From positions 15,904 through 79,903 of the forward strand of contig RFOZ01000001.1 in NCBI GenBank assembly GCA_009926405.1: a DNA stretch of 64,000 nt, read 5' to 3'. Both the position numbers and the translations under genes were made by a program. This stretch comes from Cytophagia bacterium (GTDB taxonomy: Bacteria > Bacteroidota > Bacteroidia > UBA7662). Position 1 is the stretch's first letter. Each line of letters opens with the position of its first letter. The notes under the pieces are model-generated. The model had not been told where the DNA came from. It did no database searches and saw only the letters and a list, made by a program, of their open reading frames with translations. Below are positions 8,875-17,280 of this stretch, piece by piece.

Positions 8875-9501
8875 ATGGAAACCGCCGTTTATTCCCGCTC
8901 AGGCCAGGCCACCGATCGCAAAGTGGTTCTGGATGATCAGGTTTTTTGTTCAGAGCCCAACGACCACGCCATTTATTTGGACGTGAAGTTGCATCTCGCC
9001 AATCGTCGCCAGGGTACTGCCAAGGCCAAGGAAAGATCCGAAATGAGCGGCTCAACCCGCAAGCTATTCCGTCAAAAGGGAACCGGTGGCGCACGCCGCG
9101 GGGATATCAACAGCCCTTTGATGTACGGTGGTGCTCGCGTTTTTGGTCCGAAGCCACGGGATTATTCCTTCAAGCTCAACAAAAAGTTGCGACAGCTGGC
9201 TCGTCGTTCGGCTCTCTCTTACAAAGTGCAGGGTAACCAGCTTTTTGTGGTGGAGGATTTTTCGATGGACTCCCCCAAAACCAAAGATTTCATGACGCTC
9301 ATCCGGAATTTTTCGTTGGATGGACGACGCGTATTGTTGGTTACCGGTGAAAATCAGCCTAACCTGGTTCTTTCCGGTCGCAACATCCCCAATGCTCGTG
9401 TCATGATTGCCCAGGATTTGAATACCTACGATGTGATGAATGCACACTGTCTGCTCGTTCAGCAGAGCGCTGTGGCCAAAATTCAGGAAACCCTCCTCTA
9501 A
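8875..9501 (+). CDS. rplD: 50S ribosomal protein L4
   Basis: L4 (208 residues) lines the polypeptide exit tunnel. The conserved extended loop reads RKLFRQKGTGGARRGDI followed by SPLMYGGARVFGPKPRDYSFKL. I start at the ATG at 8875 (METAVYSRSG). The long open frame upstream is an out-of-frame reading of rplC. In E. coli L4 represses its own operon, but I see no corresponding leader structure here. Confidence 0.97.
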   Translation: METAVYSRSGQATDRKVVLDDQVFCSEPNDHAIYLDVKLHLANRRQGTAKAKERSEMSGSTRKLFRQKGTGGARRGDINSPLMYGGARVFGPKPRDYSFKLNKKLRQLARRSALSYKVQGNQLFVVEDFSMDSPKTKDFMTLIRNFSLDGRRVLLVTGENQPNLVLSGRNIPNARVMIAQDLNTYDVMNAHCLLVQQSAVAKIQETLL

Positions 9502-9509
9502 TACAAGTT

Positions 9510-9800
9510 ATGGAAACCCTCAAAAAACCGGTGGTAACCGAAAAGATGACCCGTTTAACGGAAAAGCATCAACAATATGCTTTTCGGGTTGATAAGCGTG
9601 CCAACAAGATCCAAATCCGGACCGCTGTTGAAAGCATGTACGGTGTTACGGTGGAATCGGTGAATACCATGCGCTATGCAGGGGATACCCGCAGTCGCAG
9701 CACCAAATCGGGCATCCTCCGCGGTCGCACCGATTCCTTCAAAAAAGCTATTGTTACCCTCAAAGCCGGGGATAGTATCGATTATTACGCCGGCCTCTAA
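9510..9800 (+). CDS. rplW: 50S ribosomal protein L23
   Basis: L23 (96 residues) sits at the tunnel exit, where trigger factor and the signal recognition particle dock. The family core is visible: PVVTEKMTRLTEKHQQYAF, then the VDKRANKIQIRTAVESMYGV helix and the late strand DSFKKAIVTLK. The length is normal. The gaps are 8 bases to rplD and 9 bases to rplB. Confidence 0.97.
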   Translation: METLKKPVVTEKMTRLTEKHQQYAFRVDKRANKIQIRTAVESMYGVTVESVNTMRYAGDTRSRSTKSGILRGRTDSFKKAIVTLKAGDSIDYYAGL

Positions 9801-9809
9801 ATCATTGCT

Positions 9810-10634
9810 ATGTCAGTCAAACGATTCAAACCGCTAACCCCGGGTCTTCGCTTTAAGGTAGCCAACACCTTTGCGGAGTTGACCACGGACAAGCCTGAGA
9901 AGTCCTTGTTGGCTCCTCTATCCAAGTCCGGGGGTCGAAACAGGGATGGCAAAATGACCATGCGCTACATTGGCGGTGGTCACAAGAAAATGTACCGGAT
10001 GGTGGATTTTCGTCGGGATAAGGTGGATATTCCAGCCACCGTCAAGACGATTGAATACGATCCCAATCGTTCTGCTTTTATTGCCCTTTTGTTTTATGCG
10101 GATGGTGAGAAGCGCTACATTCTAGCCCCCAAGGGTTTGAAGGTGGGAACAACGGTGATGTCCGGCAAGAATGCAACGCCTGATGCAGGAAACTGTTTGT
10201 ATCTCTCCCAAATTCCTTTGGGTTCCAGCATTCATAACATTGAATTACGTCCTGGTCGTGGAGGTCAAATGGTCCGTTCGGCCGGTGGCTCAGCCATTCT
10301 CGCCGCCCGCGATGGCCAATACGCCATTATCAAATTGCCTTCCGGTGAAACCAGGATGGTATTGCAAGCGTGCATGGCTACCATGGGCGTTTTGTCCAAC
10401 GAGGACCATCTTTTGGAAATTAGCGGTAAAGCCGGTCGCTCGCGCTGGTTGGGTCGTCGTCCAAGGGTCCGTGGTGTTGCCATGAACCCTGTTGACCACC
10501 CCATGGGTGGTGGTGAGGGCCGTGCATCCGGTGGACACCCACGCTCTCGCAATAGCATTCCTTCGAAGGGTTACAAAACCCGTCGTGGAAAACGTCCTTC
10601 GGATCGTCTAATCATCAAACGTCGTACCAACTAA
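9810..10634 (+). CDS. rplB: 50S ribosomal protein L2
   Basis: L2 (274 residues) is a core 50S protein needed for subunit joining and peptidyl transfer. It has the SH3-like central domain and the Gly/His-rich C-terminal extension with RGVAMNPVDHPMGGGEGRA, which holds the conserved functional histidine. Length and termini match the bacterial family. It is followed by rpsS after 27 bases. Confidence 0.98.
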   Translation: MSVKRFKPLTPGLRFKVANTFAELTTDKPEKSLLAPLSKSGGRNRDGKMTMRYIGGGHKKMYRMVDFRRDKVDIPATVKTIEYDPNRSAFIALLFYADGEKRYILAPKGLKVGTTVMSGKNATPDAGNCLYLSQIPLGSSIHNIELRPGRGGQMVRSAGGSAILAARDGQYAIIKLPSGETRMVLQACMATMGVLSNEDHLLEISGKAGRSRWLGRRPRVRGVAMNPVDHPMGGGEGRASGGHPRSRNSIPSKGYKTRRGKRPSDRLIIKRRTN

Positions 10635-10661
10635 TTTAATAACGCAATCTACCTCATCGTT

Positions 10662-10928
10662 ATGCCTCGTTCCCTCAAAAAAGGCCCCTTCATTGAATAC
10701 ACCCTCGAGCGTAAAATCGAGGCGATGAACAACGGTGCCAAAAAAACCGTGGTTAAAACATGGTCTCGACGCTCCATGGTAATTCCCGAATTTGTCGGTC
10801 ACACCATCGCAGTCCATAATGGCAACAAGTTTATCCCTGTTTATGTAACCGAAAACATGGTTGGACACAAGCTGGGTGAATTTTCTCCAACCCGTACGTT
10901 CCGGGGTCACTCCGGTAACCGCAAATAA
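10662..10928 (+). CDS. rpsS: 30S ribosomal protein S19
   Basis: S19 (88 residues) binds the head of the 30S subunit with S13. It starts MPRSLKKGPFIEYTLERKI and ends in HKLGEFSPTRTFRGH plus SGNRK, as expected. The gene is in the standard rplB-rpsS-rplV order, with 8 bases to rplV. Confidence 0.98.
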   Translation: MPRSLKKGPFIEYTLERKIEAMNNGAKKTVVKTWSRRSMVIPEFVGHTIAVHNGNKFIPVYVTENMVGHKLGEFSPTRTFRGHSGNRK

Positions 10929-10936
10929 TCGACGCT

Positions 10937-11296
10937 ATGGAAGCCAAAGCTATACTTAGGGACTGCCCTACCTCCCCTCAAAAGATGCGTTTGCTGGCCG
11001 ATATGATTCGCGGTCGCAAAGTGGATCAGGCTCAAGGCTTGTTGAAGTTTTCCAAAAAGGAAGCTTCAGCCCGTCTCGAAAAGCTGCTGATGTCCGCTGT
11101 TGCTAATTGGGAACGCAAGAACGAAGACCTCAGCCTTGAATCAGCGGAACTCTACGTCAAGCAGATTTTTGTGGACGGTGGAAAGATGCTCAAGCGCCTT
11201 CGTCCAGCTCCTCAGGGCCGTGGTCACCGCATTCTCAAAAGATCCAATCATATCACTATCGTGGTTGACGCCACGAACAACTCCGAAAACGCCTAA
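10937..11296 (+). CDS. rplV: 50S ribosomal protein L22
   Basis: L22 (119 residues) extends a beta hairpin into the exit tunnel near the macrolide site. The family segments LRDCPTSPQKMRLLADMIRG, ANWERKNEDL and the hairpin RLRPAPQGRGHRILKRSNHI are all present. I see no insertion or deletion in the hairpin loop of the kind seen in macrolide-resistant mutants. Four bases separate it from rpsC. Confidence 0.97.
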   Translation: MEAKAILRDCPTSPQKMRLLADMIRGRKVDQAQGLLKFSKKEASARLEKLLMSAVANWERKNEDLSLESAELYVKQIFVDGGKMLKRLRPAPQGRGHRILKRSNHITIVVDATNNSENA

Positions 11297-11300
11297 TCAA

Positions 11301-12089
11301 ATGGGACAGAAAACCAATCCAATCAGCCTAAGGCTGGGATACATCAAAGGCTGGGACTCCAACTGGTTTGGCGGCAAGAACTACGCCGACAAAATTCTAG
11401 AGGACGACAAAATCCGCCGTTATTTGAGCGCGCGCATCAACAACAGTGGTATTTCCAAGTTGGTGATTGAGCGTACCCTCAAACGGATTATCATCACCAT
11501 TCACACCAGTCGTCCAGGCATTGTCATCGGAAAAGGTGGCCAAGAAGTTGATAAGATCAAAGAAGAAATCAAGAAGCTCACCCAAAAGGAGATTCAGATT
11601 AACATTCACGAAATCAAGAAGCCTGAGTTAGAGGCTGCTTTGGTTGCCGAAGGGATTGCTCGTCAGCTCGAAGGGCGTGTTTCTTTCCGTCGTGCGATGA
11701 AGATGGCCCTGGCTTCAACCATGCGTCTGAATGCCGAAGGCATCAAGGTCATGGTTTCGGGTCGATTGGGCGGCGCTGAAATTGCCAGAACGGAACAATA
11801 CAAAGAAGGACGTATTCCACTGCACACGCTTCGTGCTGATATCGATTACGCGCTCAAAGAAGCCCAAACCGTTTACGGAAAAATTGGGGTTAAAGTTTGG
11901 ATTTGTCGCGGTGAAGTTTTCGGCAAGCGCGATTTGTCCCCCAATGTTGGGGTCAGTGCAGGAGGTGGTCGTTCCGAACAAGGTGGTGGTCGTGGAGACC
12001 GTCCCGGTGGTGGTCGCGGTGATCGCCGTGGTCCCCGTGGTGAAGGACGCTCCGAAGGGCGTGGGGGTGATCGCCGCAACAGAAGCTAA
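11301..12089 (+). CDS. rpsC: 30S ribosomal protein S3 with Arg/Gly-rich tail
   Basis: S3 (262 residues) forms part of the mRNA entry tunnel and its helicase activity. The start MGQKTNPISLRLG, the KH domain with SRPGIVIGKGGQEVDKIKEE and the C-terminal domain LGGAEIARTEQYKEGRIPL followed by HTLRADIDYA are canonical. From about residue 216 there is an extra tail of ~45 residues made of Gly, Arg, Asp and Glu, including GGGRGDRPGGGRGDRRGPRG. This resembles RGG-type RNA-binding tails. It is also the only gene in the operon with a purine directly before its ATG. Confidence 0.97.
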   Translation: MGQKTNPISLRLGYIKGWDSNWFGGKNYADKILEDDKIRRYLSARINNSGISKLVIERTLKRIIITIHTSRPGIVIGKGGQEVDKIKEEIKKLTQKEIQINIHEIKKPELEAALVAEGIARQLEGRVSFRRAMKMALASTMRLNAEGIKVMVSGRLGGAEIARTEQYKEGRIPLHTLRADIDYALKEAQTVYGKIGVKVWICRGEVFGKRDLSPNVGVSAGGGRSEQGGGRGDRPGGGRGDRRGPRGEGRSEGRGGDRRNRS

Positions 12090-12100
12090 AGGAAATTGAT

Positions 12101-12535
12101 ATGTTACAACCAAAAAGAACCAAATTTCGCAAAACCCACAAGGGTCGCGTTCACGGGATGGCTACCCGCGGGGCCGAATTGTCCTTCGGTAGTTTTGGAC
12201 TCAAATCTCTGGAGGCCAAATGGATTACCTCTCGGCAAATCGAGTCTGCTCGTATTGCGGTGACTCGTTTTATGAAGAGGGAAGGCCAGGTATGGATCCG
12301 TATTTTCCCGGATAAGCCGATTACCAAAAAGCCCGCAGAAGTCCGTATGGGTAAGGGTAAGGGTGCACCCGAATATTGGGTGGCTGTTGTCAAACCCGGG
12401 ACCCTGATTTTTGAAGCCGAAGGTGTTCCCTTGGAAATTGCACGCGAAGCATTGCGCTTGGCAGCTCAGAAACTCCCTGTTTCAACCTCCTTTGTGGTTC
12501 GTCGCGATTATGTTACCGAAGCCAAAAGCGCCTAA
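12101..12535 (+). CDS. rplP: 50S ribosomal protein L16
   Basis: L16 (144 residues) contacts the A-site tRNA on the 50S subunit. It starts MLQPKRTKFRKTHKGRVHG and contains RVRMGKGKG-like VRMGKGKGAPEYWVAVVKPG, the family signature. An AAAGGAA before the ATG is one of the few purine-rich leaders in the operon and may act as a weak Shine-Dalgarno site. The length is usual. Confidence 0.97.
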   Translation: MLQPKRTKFRKTHKGRVHGMATRGAELSFGSFGLKSLEAKWITSRQIESARIAVTRFMKREGQVWIRIFPDKPITKKPAEVRMGKGKGAPEYWVAVVKPGTLIFEAEGVPLEIAREALRLAAQKLPVSTSFVVRRDYVTEAKSA

Positions 12536-12568
12536 TCGTTTTCATCGTACCCTGTAGACCGTTTTATC

Positions 12569-12772
12569 ATGAAGAATACCGACCTCACCGCTCTCTCCGT
12601 TACCGATTTGCAGGAGCGTATCCGTGACGAAAAAGCCAATTTGCATAAAATGCGCTTCAATCATGCGGTATCAGCCGTGGAAAATCCCATGCGGATTCGT
12701 CAAAGCCGCCGTGAAGTGGCCCGGATGATGACCGAACTCAACGCCCGCCAACGCTCGAACAACAACGCATAA
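12569..12772 (+). CDS. rpmC: 50S ribosomal protein L29
   Basis: L29 (67 residues) is a small two-helix protein near the exit tunnel that contacts L23. LSVTDLQERIRDEKANLHKM is followed by the second helix PMRIRQSRREVARMMTELNAR; both match the family. It is in the standard rplP-rpmC-rpsQ order. Confidence 0.95.
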   Translation: MKNTDLTALSVTDLQERIRDEKANLHKMRFNHAVSAVENPMRIRQSRREVARMMTELNARQRSNNNA

Positions 12773-12782
12773 CCTACCATTC

Positions 12783-13091
12783 ATGGAAGATTTGAATACG
12801 CCTGCGGTATCGCCCGCTCAGACATCGACGGCCGACCAGCCACGTCGCTTTCGCAAAGAGAAAGTAGGGGTGGTGGTTTCCAACAAAATGAATAAGTCCA
12901 TCACGATTTCGGTGGAGAAGAAGGTGAAGGATAGCATGTACCACAAGTTCATGAAGAGTTCACGCAAATTCATGGCCCACGATGAGGAGAATACTTGCAA
13001 TGTTGGCGATCGTGTTCGGATTGTTGAAACCCGTCCATTGAGCAAAAACAAATGCTGGCGCCTCGTAGAAGTTATCGAAAGAGCGAAGTAA
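12783..13091 (+). CDS. rpsQ: 30S ribosomal protein S17 with N-terminal extension
   Basis: S17 (102 residues) is an OB-fold protein that binds the 5' domain of 16S rRNA. The core begins near residue 28 with EKVGVVVSNKMNKSITISVE and ends with the ENTCNVGDRVRIVETRPLSK motif. The ~25 residues before it (Thr, Ala, Gln, Pro) are not part of the core and make the protein longer than the usual 80-90 residues. I keep the ATG at 12783, ten bases after rpmC. A later in-frame ATG, at the MNKS methionine, would remove part of the core. Confidence 0.93.
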   Translation: MEDLNTPAVSPAQTSTADQPRRFRKEKVGVVVSNKMNKSITISVEKKVKDSMYHKFMKSSRKFMAHDEENTCNVGDRVRIVETRPLSKNKCWRLVEVIERAK

Positions 13092-13128
13092 TCCACCCTC
13101 TACAACCCTTTACAGAAAAGACCCTACC

Positions 13129-13497
13129 ATGGTACAACAGGAAAGTCGCTTAGCCGTAGCCGATAACAGCGGCGCCAAAGAAGTTCTTTGCATCCGCGTT
13201 TTGGGCGGAACCGGCAAACGCTACGCCAGCGTTGGCGACAAAATCGTCGTTTCCATTAAATCGGCCATTCCGACCGGCAATGCCAAAAAAGGCACGGTGT
13301 CCAAGGCCGTTGTCGTTCGGACTGCCAAAGAAGTACGTCGTCGGGATGGTTCTTACATACGTTTTGACGACAACGCGGTTGTTTTGTTGAATGCGCAGGA
13401 CGAGCCTCGTGGTACCCGCATCTTTGGCCCTGTGGCCAGGGAGCTGCGTGAAAAGCAATTCATGAAGATTGTTTCACTGGCCCCGGAAGTCCTCTAA
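13129..13497 (+). CDS. rplN: 50S ribosomal protein L14
   Basis: L14 (122 residues) sits at the subunit interface and is the docking site for the silencing factor RsfS. MVQQESRLAVADNSGAKEVL, FDDNAVVLLNAQDEPRGTRI and the VARELREKQFMKIVSLAPEVL end are canonical for the family. The gene opens the spc segment, 37 bases after rpsQ, with no visible promoter in that gap. Confidence 0.98.
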   Translation: MVQQESRLAVADNSGAKEVLCIRVLGGTGKRYASVGDKIVVSIKSAIPTGNAKKGTVSKAVVVRTAKEVRRRDGSYIRFDDNAVVLLNAQDEPRGTRIFGPVARELREKQFMKIVSLAPEVL

Positions 13498-13511
13498 GAA
13501 TTTTTGATGTT

Positions 13512-13859
13512 ATGAAAAAGTCCAAGAATCACGAAACCCCTATTGCCAAGCCAAAACTCCGGAAGGGAGATTTGGTGCAGGTGATTGCCGGTGATAACCG
13601 CGGCAAACAAGGTCGCATCCTTCAAATGGTCCGCGAAACGAATCGTGCCGTTGTTGAAGGTCTCAATATGGTCAGCCGTCACACCAAGCCCTCCGCGGCT
13701 TCGCCCAACGGAGGCATTATCAAGAAAGAAGCGCCGATACATTTGTCCAACCTACAATTGGTTGTGGCCGGTAAACCAACCCGTGTCGGACGCAAAACCA
13801 ACGAGGCCGGAGATCTGGTCCGTTTCGCCAAATCCAACCAGGAAATTATCCCGTCATGA
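13512..13859 (+). CDS. rplX: 50S ribosomal protein L24
   Basis: L24 (115 residues) is an assembly initiator of the 50S subunit. The KOW motif KGDLVQVIAGDNRGKQGRIL lies at about residues 16-35 after a short charged N-terminus. Its stop overlaps the rplE start by four bases (ATGA), indicating translational coupling. Confidence 0.97.
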   Translation: MKKSKNHETPIAKPKLRKGDLVQVIAGDNRGKQGRILQMVRETNRAVVEGLNMVSRHTKPSAASPNGGIIKKEAPIHLSNLQLVVAGKPTRVGRKTNEAGDLVRFAKSNQEIIPS

Positions 13860-14413
13860 GCTATCAGGTACGACTTAAAGTCAAATACAACACGGAGGTC
13901 GTTGCAGCCCTCAAGGAGAAGTTTGGATACAAAAACATCATGGAGGTTCCACGCCTCACCAAAATTTGTATCAATCAAGGAGTTGGTGCCGCGGTTTCTG
14001 ATAAGAAGTTAATCGACAATGCCCTGGGTGAAATTACCCAAATCACCGGGCAGAAGCCGATCGCTACCTTGTCCCGCAAGGCCATCTCCAATTTTAAGCT
14101 TCGCGAAAAAATGCCGATTGGCGTCAAGGTTACTTTGCGCAATGAACGCATGTACGAGTTTCTCGATCGTTTGGTTGCTGTGGCTTTGCCCCGCGTACGC
14201 GATTTCAAAGGCATTCCTGCCAAAGGGTTTGATGGCCGTGGCAATTACACCTTGGGTGTTACAGAACAGATTATTTTCCCGGAGATTAACATTGACAAAG
14301 TCAACAAGATCAACGGTATGCACATCACTTTTGTTACAACGGCCCGCAACGACGAAGAAGCCAAGGCGCTTCTGGCCGAACTAGGTCTTCCCTTCAAATC
14401 TTCAAAGAACTAA
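13856..14413 (+). CDS. rplE: 50S ribosomal protein L5
   Basis: L5 (185 residues) binds 5S rRNA and contacts the P-site tRNA and S13. EVPRLTKICINQGVGAA, ITGQKPIATLSRKAISNFKL and GRGNYTLGVTEQIIFPEI are the conserved stretches. The start overlaps the rplX stop (ATGA). The length is typical. Confidence 0.98.
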   Translation: MSYQVRLKVKYNTEVVAALKEKFGYKNIMEVPRLTKICINQGVGAAVSDKKLIDNALGEITQITGQKPIATLSRKAISNFKLREKMPIGVKVTLRNERMYEFLDRLVAVALPRVRDFKGIPAKGFDGRGNYTLGVTEQIIFPEINIDKVNKINGMHITFVTTARNDEEAKALLAELGLPFKSSKN

Positions 14414-14416
14414 ATC

Positions 14417-14686
14417 ATGGCCAAAGAAGGTATCAAAGCCCGCGATAAGAAACGCCTCAAAACCGTTGAGCGCTACGCAGCTAAGCGTAAAGCTCTCAAA
14501 GAGGCCGGTGATGTTTTGGGCTTGCAGAAGCTACCACGCAATGCTTCTCCCGTTCGCATTCACAATCGTTGCAGCATCTCCGGTCGCCCCCGGGGCTTTA
14601 TGCGTCAGTTCGGCATCTCAAGGGTCTTGTTCCGCAAGATGGCTTCAGCCGGCTTGATTCCTGGTGTTACAAAAGCCTCCTGGTAA
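14417..14686 (+). CDS. rpsN: 30S ribosomal protein S14 (zinc-free form)
   Basis: S14 (89 residues) is a late-assembling 30S head protein. The C-terminal half NRCSISGRPRGFMRQFGISR followed by VLFRKMASAGLIPGVTKASW is diagnostic. The protein is the long form that lacks the CxxC...CxxC zinc ribbon found in short S14 proteins. It is three bases after rplE. Confidence 0.97.
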   Translation: MAKEGIKARDKKRLKTVERYAAKRKALKEAGDVLGLQKLPRNASPVRIHNRCSISGRPRGFMRQFGISRVLFRKMASAGLIPGVTKASW

Positions 14687-14717
14687 ACCTACAATTTGAA
14701 TTTACGACCCGTATTTT

Positions 14718-15113
14718 ATGACTGATCCAATTGCCGATTACCTAACCCGCCTGCGCAATGCGCTCAAGGCCCGTCATCGTATTGTCGAAATCCCGGCCTC
14801 GAACACCAAAAAAGCCATTACCCAGGTTCTTTTTGAGAAAGGCTACATTGCCAACTACAAATTTGAGGATGAAGGCCCCCAGGGTCACATCAAAATTGCC
14901 CTCAAGTACATTCCAGGTACCGGTGAGCCTGTTATCCAAAAGCTTACCCGTGTTAGTCGCCCAGGCCTACGCCTTTACAAAGGCGTTGAGGACATGCCAA
15001 GGGTAATAAACGGACTTGGTATCGCTATTCTTTCCACCAACAAGGGAATCATGACCGACAAAGAAGCCAAAAGGCTGAATGTCGGAGGTGAAGTTCTCTG
15101 TTACGTATCCTAA
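14718..15113 (+). CDS. rpsH: 30S ribosomal protein S8
   Basis: S8 (131 residues) is a primary binder of the 16S central domain and the spc operon autoregulator in E. coli. MTDPIADYLTRLRNALKARH opens the protein, and KLTRVSRPGLRLYKG and GLGIAILSTNKGIMTDKEAK identify it. The 31-base gap upstream shows no obvious copy of the rRNA-like target. Confidence 0.98.
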   Translation: MTDPIADYLTRLRNALKARHRIVEIPASNTKKAITQVLFEKGYIANYKFEDEGPQGHIKIALKYIPGTGEPVIQKLTRVSRPGLRLYKGVEDMPRVINGLGIAILSTNKGIMTDKEAKRLNVGGEVLCYVS

Positions 15114-15144
15114 ACCGGTCAACCTAAGTACCAACAAACGCATC

Positions 15145-15699
15145 ATGTCACGAATAGGCAAGCTTCCGCTCCGTATTCCCTCCGGGGTTCAGGTCCTCAT
15201 GGACAAGAACCATGTTACCGTGAAGGGCCCCAAAGGTGAATTGTCCCGTACGGTCGATCCGGATATTCTTCTGGAGATGAACGACGGTGTTATCACGGTG
15301 AACCGTCCCACAGACAGCAAGCGTCATCGTGCGCTGCATGGTTTGTACCGGGCTCTTTTGGCCAACATGGTGCAGGGGGTATCCGAAGGTTACACCTTGC
15401 AACAAGAATTGGTGGGTGTTGGTTACCGTGCCAATGCCAACGGGCAATTGCTTGAATTGGCCTTGGGTTTTTCGCATGAAATCGTTATGCAAATTCCCAA
15501 AGAAGTCAAATTAGCAACCGAGACGCTCAAGGGTAAGAACCCGATCATCACCCTCAGCAGCCATGACAAAGAATTGCTAGGTCAGGTTGCTGCCAAAATC
15601 CGTTCATTGCGTGCACCGGAGCCATACAAAGGCAAGGGTATTCGCTTTGTGAATGAAATCATCCGCAAAAAAGCTGGTAAATCAGCTTCCAAGAAATAA
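15145..15699 (+). CDS. rplF: 50S ribosomal protein L6
   Basis: L6 (184 residues) lies near the factor-binding site of the 50S subunit. It starts MSRIGKLPLRIPSGVQV at 15145; the open frame upstream is an out-of-frame reading of the end of rpsH. The late GKGIRFVNEIIRKKAGK motif, part of the family signature, is present. The C-terminus is a short Lys/Ser run. Confidence 0.97.
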   Translation: MSRIGKLPLRIPSGVQVLMDKNHVTVKGPKGELSRTVDPDILLEMNDGVITVNRPTDSKRHRALHGLYRALLANMVQGVSEGYTLQQELVGVGYRANANGQLLELALGFSHEIVMQIPKEVKLATETLKGKNPIITLSSHDKELLGQVAAKIRSLRAPEPYKGKGIRFVNEIIRKKAGKSASKK

Positions 15700-15728
15700 T
15701 CGCTAATCCAAACTACCAAAAACTTCCC

Positions 15729-16085
15729 ATGGCCTACGACCGTACCGAACGCCGCTCCCGAATACACAGAGGGATACGCAAGAAAATCACCGGTTCCGGT
15801 GAGCGTCCCCGTTTATCGGTGTTTCGTTCCAATACCGAAATCTATGCCCAGATTATTGATGACGACCAAGGCCGTACCCTGTGCGCAGCTTCGACTCGTG
15901 AAAAATCCCTCAAGGGAATGAATGCCAAGCGCGTGGAGCAGTCCACCGCGGTTGGTAAGCTTTTGGCCGAAAAAGCCTTGGCTGCGGGTGTAACCAAAGT
16001 CGTTTTTGACCGCGGAGGATATTTGTATCACGGTCGGGTCAAGGCATTGGCTGAAGGTGCTCGAGAAGGTGGTCTTCAATTTTAA
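15729..16085 (+). CDS. rplR: 50S ribosomal protein L18
   Basis: L18 (118 residues) binds 5S rRNA together with L5 and L25. RLSVFRSNTEIYAQIIDDDQ, the VGKLLAEKALAAGVTKVVFD helix-strand unit and the DRGGYLYHGRVKALAEGARE end are all characteristic. It lies 29 bases after rplF and 14 bases before rpsE. Confidence 0.98.
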   Translation: MAYDRTERRSRIHRGIRKKITGSGERPRLSVFRSNTEIYAQIIDDDQGRTLCAASTREKSLKGMNAKRVEQSTAVGKLLAEKALAAGVTKVVFDRGGYLYHGRVKALAEGAREGGLQF

Positions 16086-16099
16086 ACTGAAATATTGTT

Positions 16100-16618
16100 A
16101 TGTCAACTACAGATATTCGCAGGGTTAAGGCCAGCGAGATAGAACTCAAAGACCGCTTGGTAAGCGTACAACGTGTAGCCAAGGTGACCAAAGGCGGTCG
16201 CACTTTTTCTTTTTCGGCCATTGTGGTCGTAGGAGACGAGCAGGGAATTGTAGGCTACGGCCTCGGCAAAGCCAAGGAAGTATCCGAAGCGATTGCCAAG
16301 GGCATTGATGATGCGAAGAAATCCTTGATCAAGGTTCCGGTCTTCAAAGGCACGATACCCCACGAAGCCGAAGGCAAATTCGGAGGAGGTTTGGTCTTTA
16401 TCAAACCGGCAACCCATGGTACGGGTGTTATTGCCGGTGGTGCGATGCGTGCCGTTTTGGAAAGCGCCGGGATTACCGACGTTTTGGCCAAATCCAAGGG
16501 TTCATCCAACCCGCACAACGTAGTAAAGGCAACGATGGCGGCTCTTGGTGCCTTGCGTGATCCTCACACCGTTTCCCAGCATCGTTCGGTTTCGGTATCC
16601 AAAGTATTCAACGGTTAA
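16100..16618 (+). CDS. rpsE: 30S ribosomal protein S5
   Basis: S5 (172 residues) acts in translational accuracy at the mRNA entry channel. The family motifs ERLVSVQRVAKVTKGGR-like DRLVSVQRVAKVTKGGRTFS, GYGLGKAKEVSEAIAKGIDD and the loop KPATHGTGVIAGGAMRAVLE are present. The length is usual. It precedes rpmD by 5 bases. Confidence 0.98.
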   Translation: MSTTDIRRVKASEIELKDRLVSVQRVAKVTKGGRTFSFSAIVVVGDEQGIVGYGLGKAKEVSEAIAKGIDDAKKSLIKVPVFKGTIPHEAEGKFGGGLVFIKPATHGTGVIAGGAMRAVLESAGITDVLAKSKGSSNPHNVVKATMAALGALRDPHTVSQHRSVSVSKVFNG

Positions 16619-16623
16619 TTGTT

Positions 16624-16803
16624 ATGGCAACTTTTCAAATTACCCAAGTCAAAAGCGCCATAGGCCGTACGGAGCGCCAAAAGCGCACCTTGGTGGCCTT
16701 GGGCCTCAAAAAAAACCAAAGCACCGTCCGTCAAGAGGGAACCCCTCAGGTTCTGGGCATGCTCGAAAAAGTTAAACATCTGGTAAAAATCGAGGAGATC
16801 TAA
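16624..16803 (+). CDS. rpmD: 50S ribosomal protein L30
   Basis: L30 (59 residues) is a small protein on the 50S solvent side. Translation from the ATG at 16624 gives MATFQITQVKSAIGRTERQK and a C-terminal half with GTPQVLGMLEKVKHLVKIEE, matching the bacterial family (the VxGM...HLV pattern). It fits exactly between rpsE (5 bases) and rplO (2 bases), its usual position. The gene is short and easily missed by automatic calling. Confidence 0.95.
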   Translation: MATFQITQVKSAIGRTERQKRTLVALGLKKNQSTVRQEGTPQVLGMLEKVKHLVKIEEI

Positions 16804-16805
16804 TC

Positions 16806-17270
16806 ATGGACTTAAGTAAAATATCCCCTGCCGAGGGCAGTGTACATCGGACCAAGCGTATTGGTCGCGGTGAAGGTTCCGGCCGTGGTGGTACGTCCAC
16901 CAAAGGGCACAAAGGAGCTCAAGCTCGTACGGGCTATTCTTCCAAGCCCGGTTTTGAAGGGGGACAGATGCCTCTCAAATTGCGGGTGCCAAAATTTGGT
17001 TTCAAGAGCCGCAACCGCGTTGAATACATCGCGGTCAATCTGGATCAATTGCAGGCATTGCACGAAACCCACGGTGCATCTGAGATGAACCCCGCCTTTT
17101 TTGCGGAGCATGGTTTTGGTGCTTCCAGGGGTAGCAGGATCAAAATCCTGGGTCGCGGTGAATTGACCGGAGCCATCAAGGTCCAAGCCCATGCCTTCAG
17201 CGCTTCGGCCAAAGCCCGTATTGAAGCGGCTGGCGGTTCGGTTGCTGCGGTCCAAACCACCTCCCATTAA
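16806..17270 (+). CDS. rplO: 50S ribosomal protein L15
   Basis: L15 (154 residues) is an assembly protein of the 50S subunit with a Gly/Arg-rich extended N-terminus: RTKRIGRGEGSGRGGTSTKG, then HKGAQARTGYSSKPGFEGGQ. The globular C-terminal domain ends with the AFSASAKARIEAAGGSV motif. It is two bases after rpmD and ten before secY. Confidence 0.97.
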   Translation: MDLSKISPAEGSVHRTKRIGRGEGSGRGGTSTKGHKGAQARTGYSSKPGFEGGQMPLKLRVPKFGFKSRNRVEYIAVNLDQLQALHETHGASEMNPAFFAEHGFGASRGSRIKILGRGELTGAIKVQAHAFSASAKARIEAAGGSVAAVQTTSH

Positions 17271-17280
17271 GTCCTAACTC

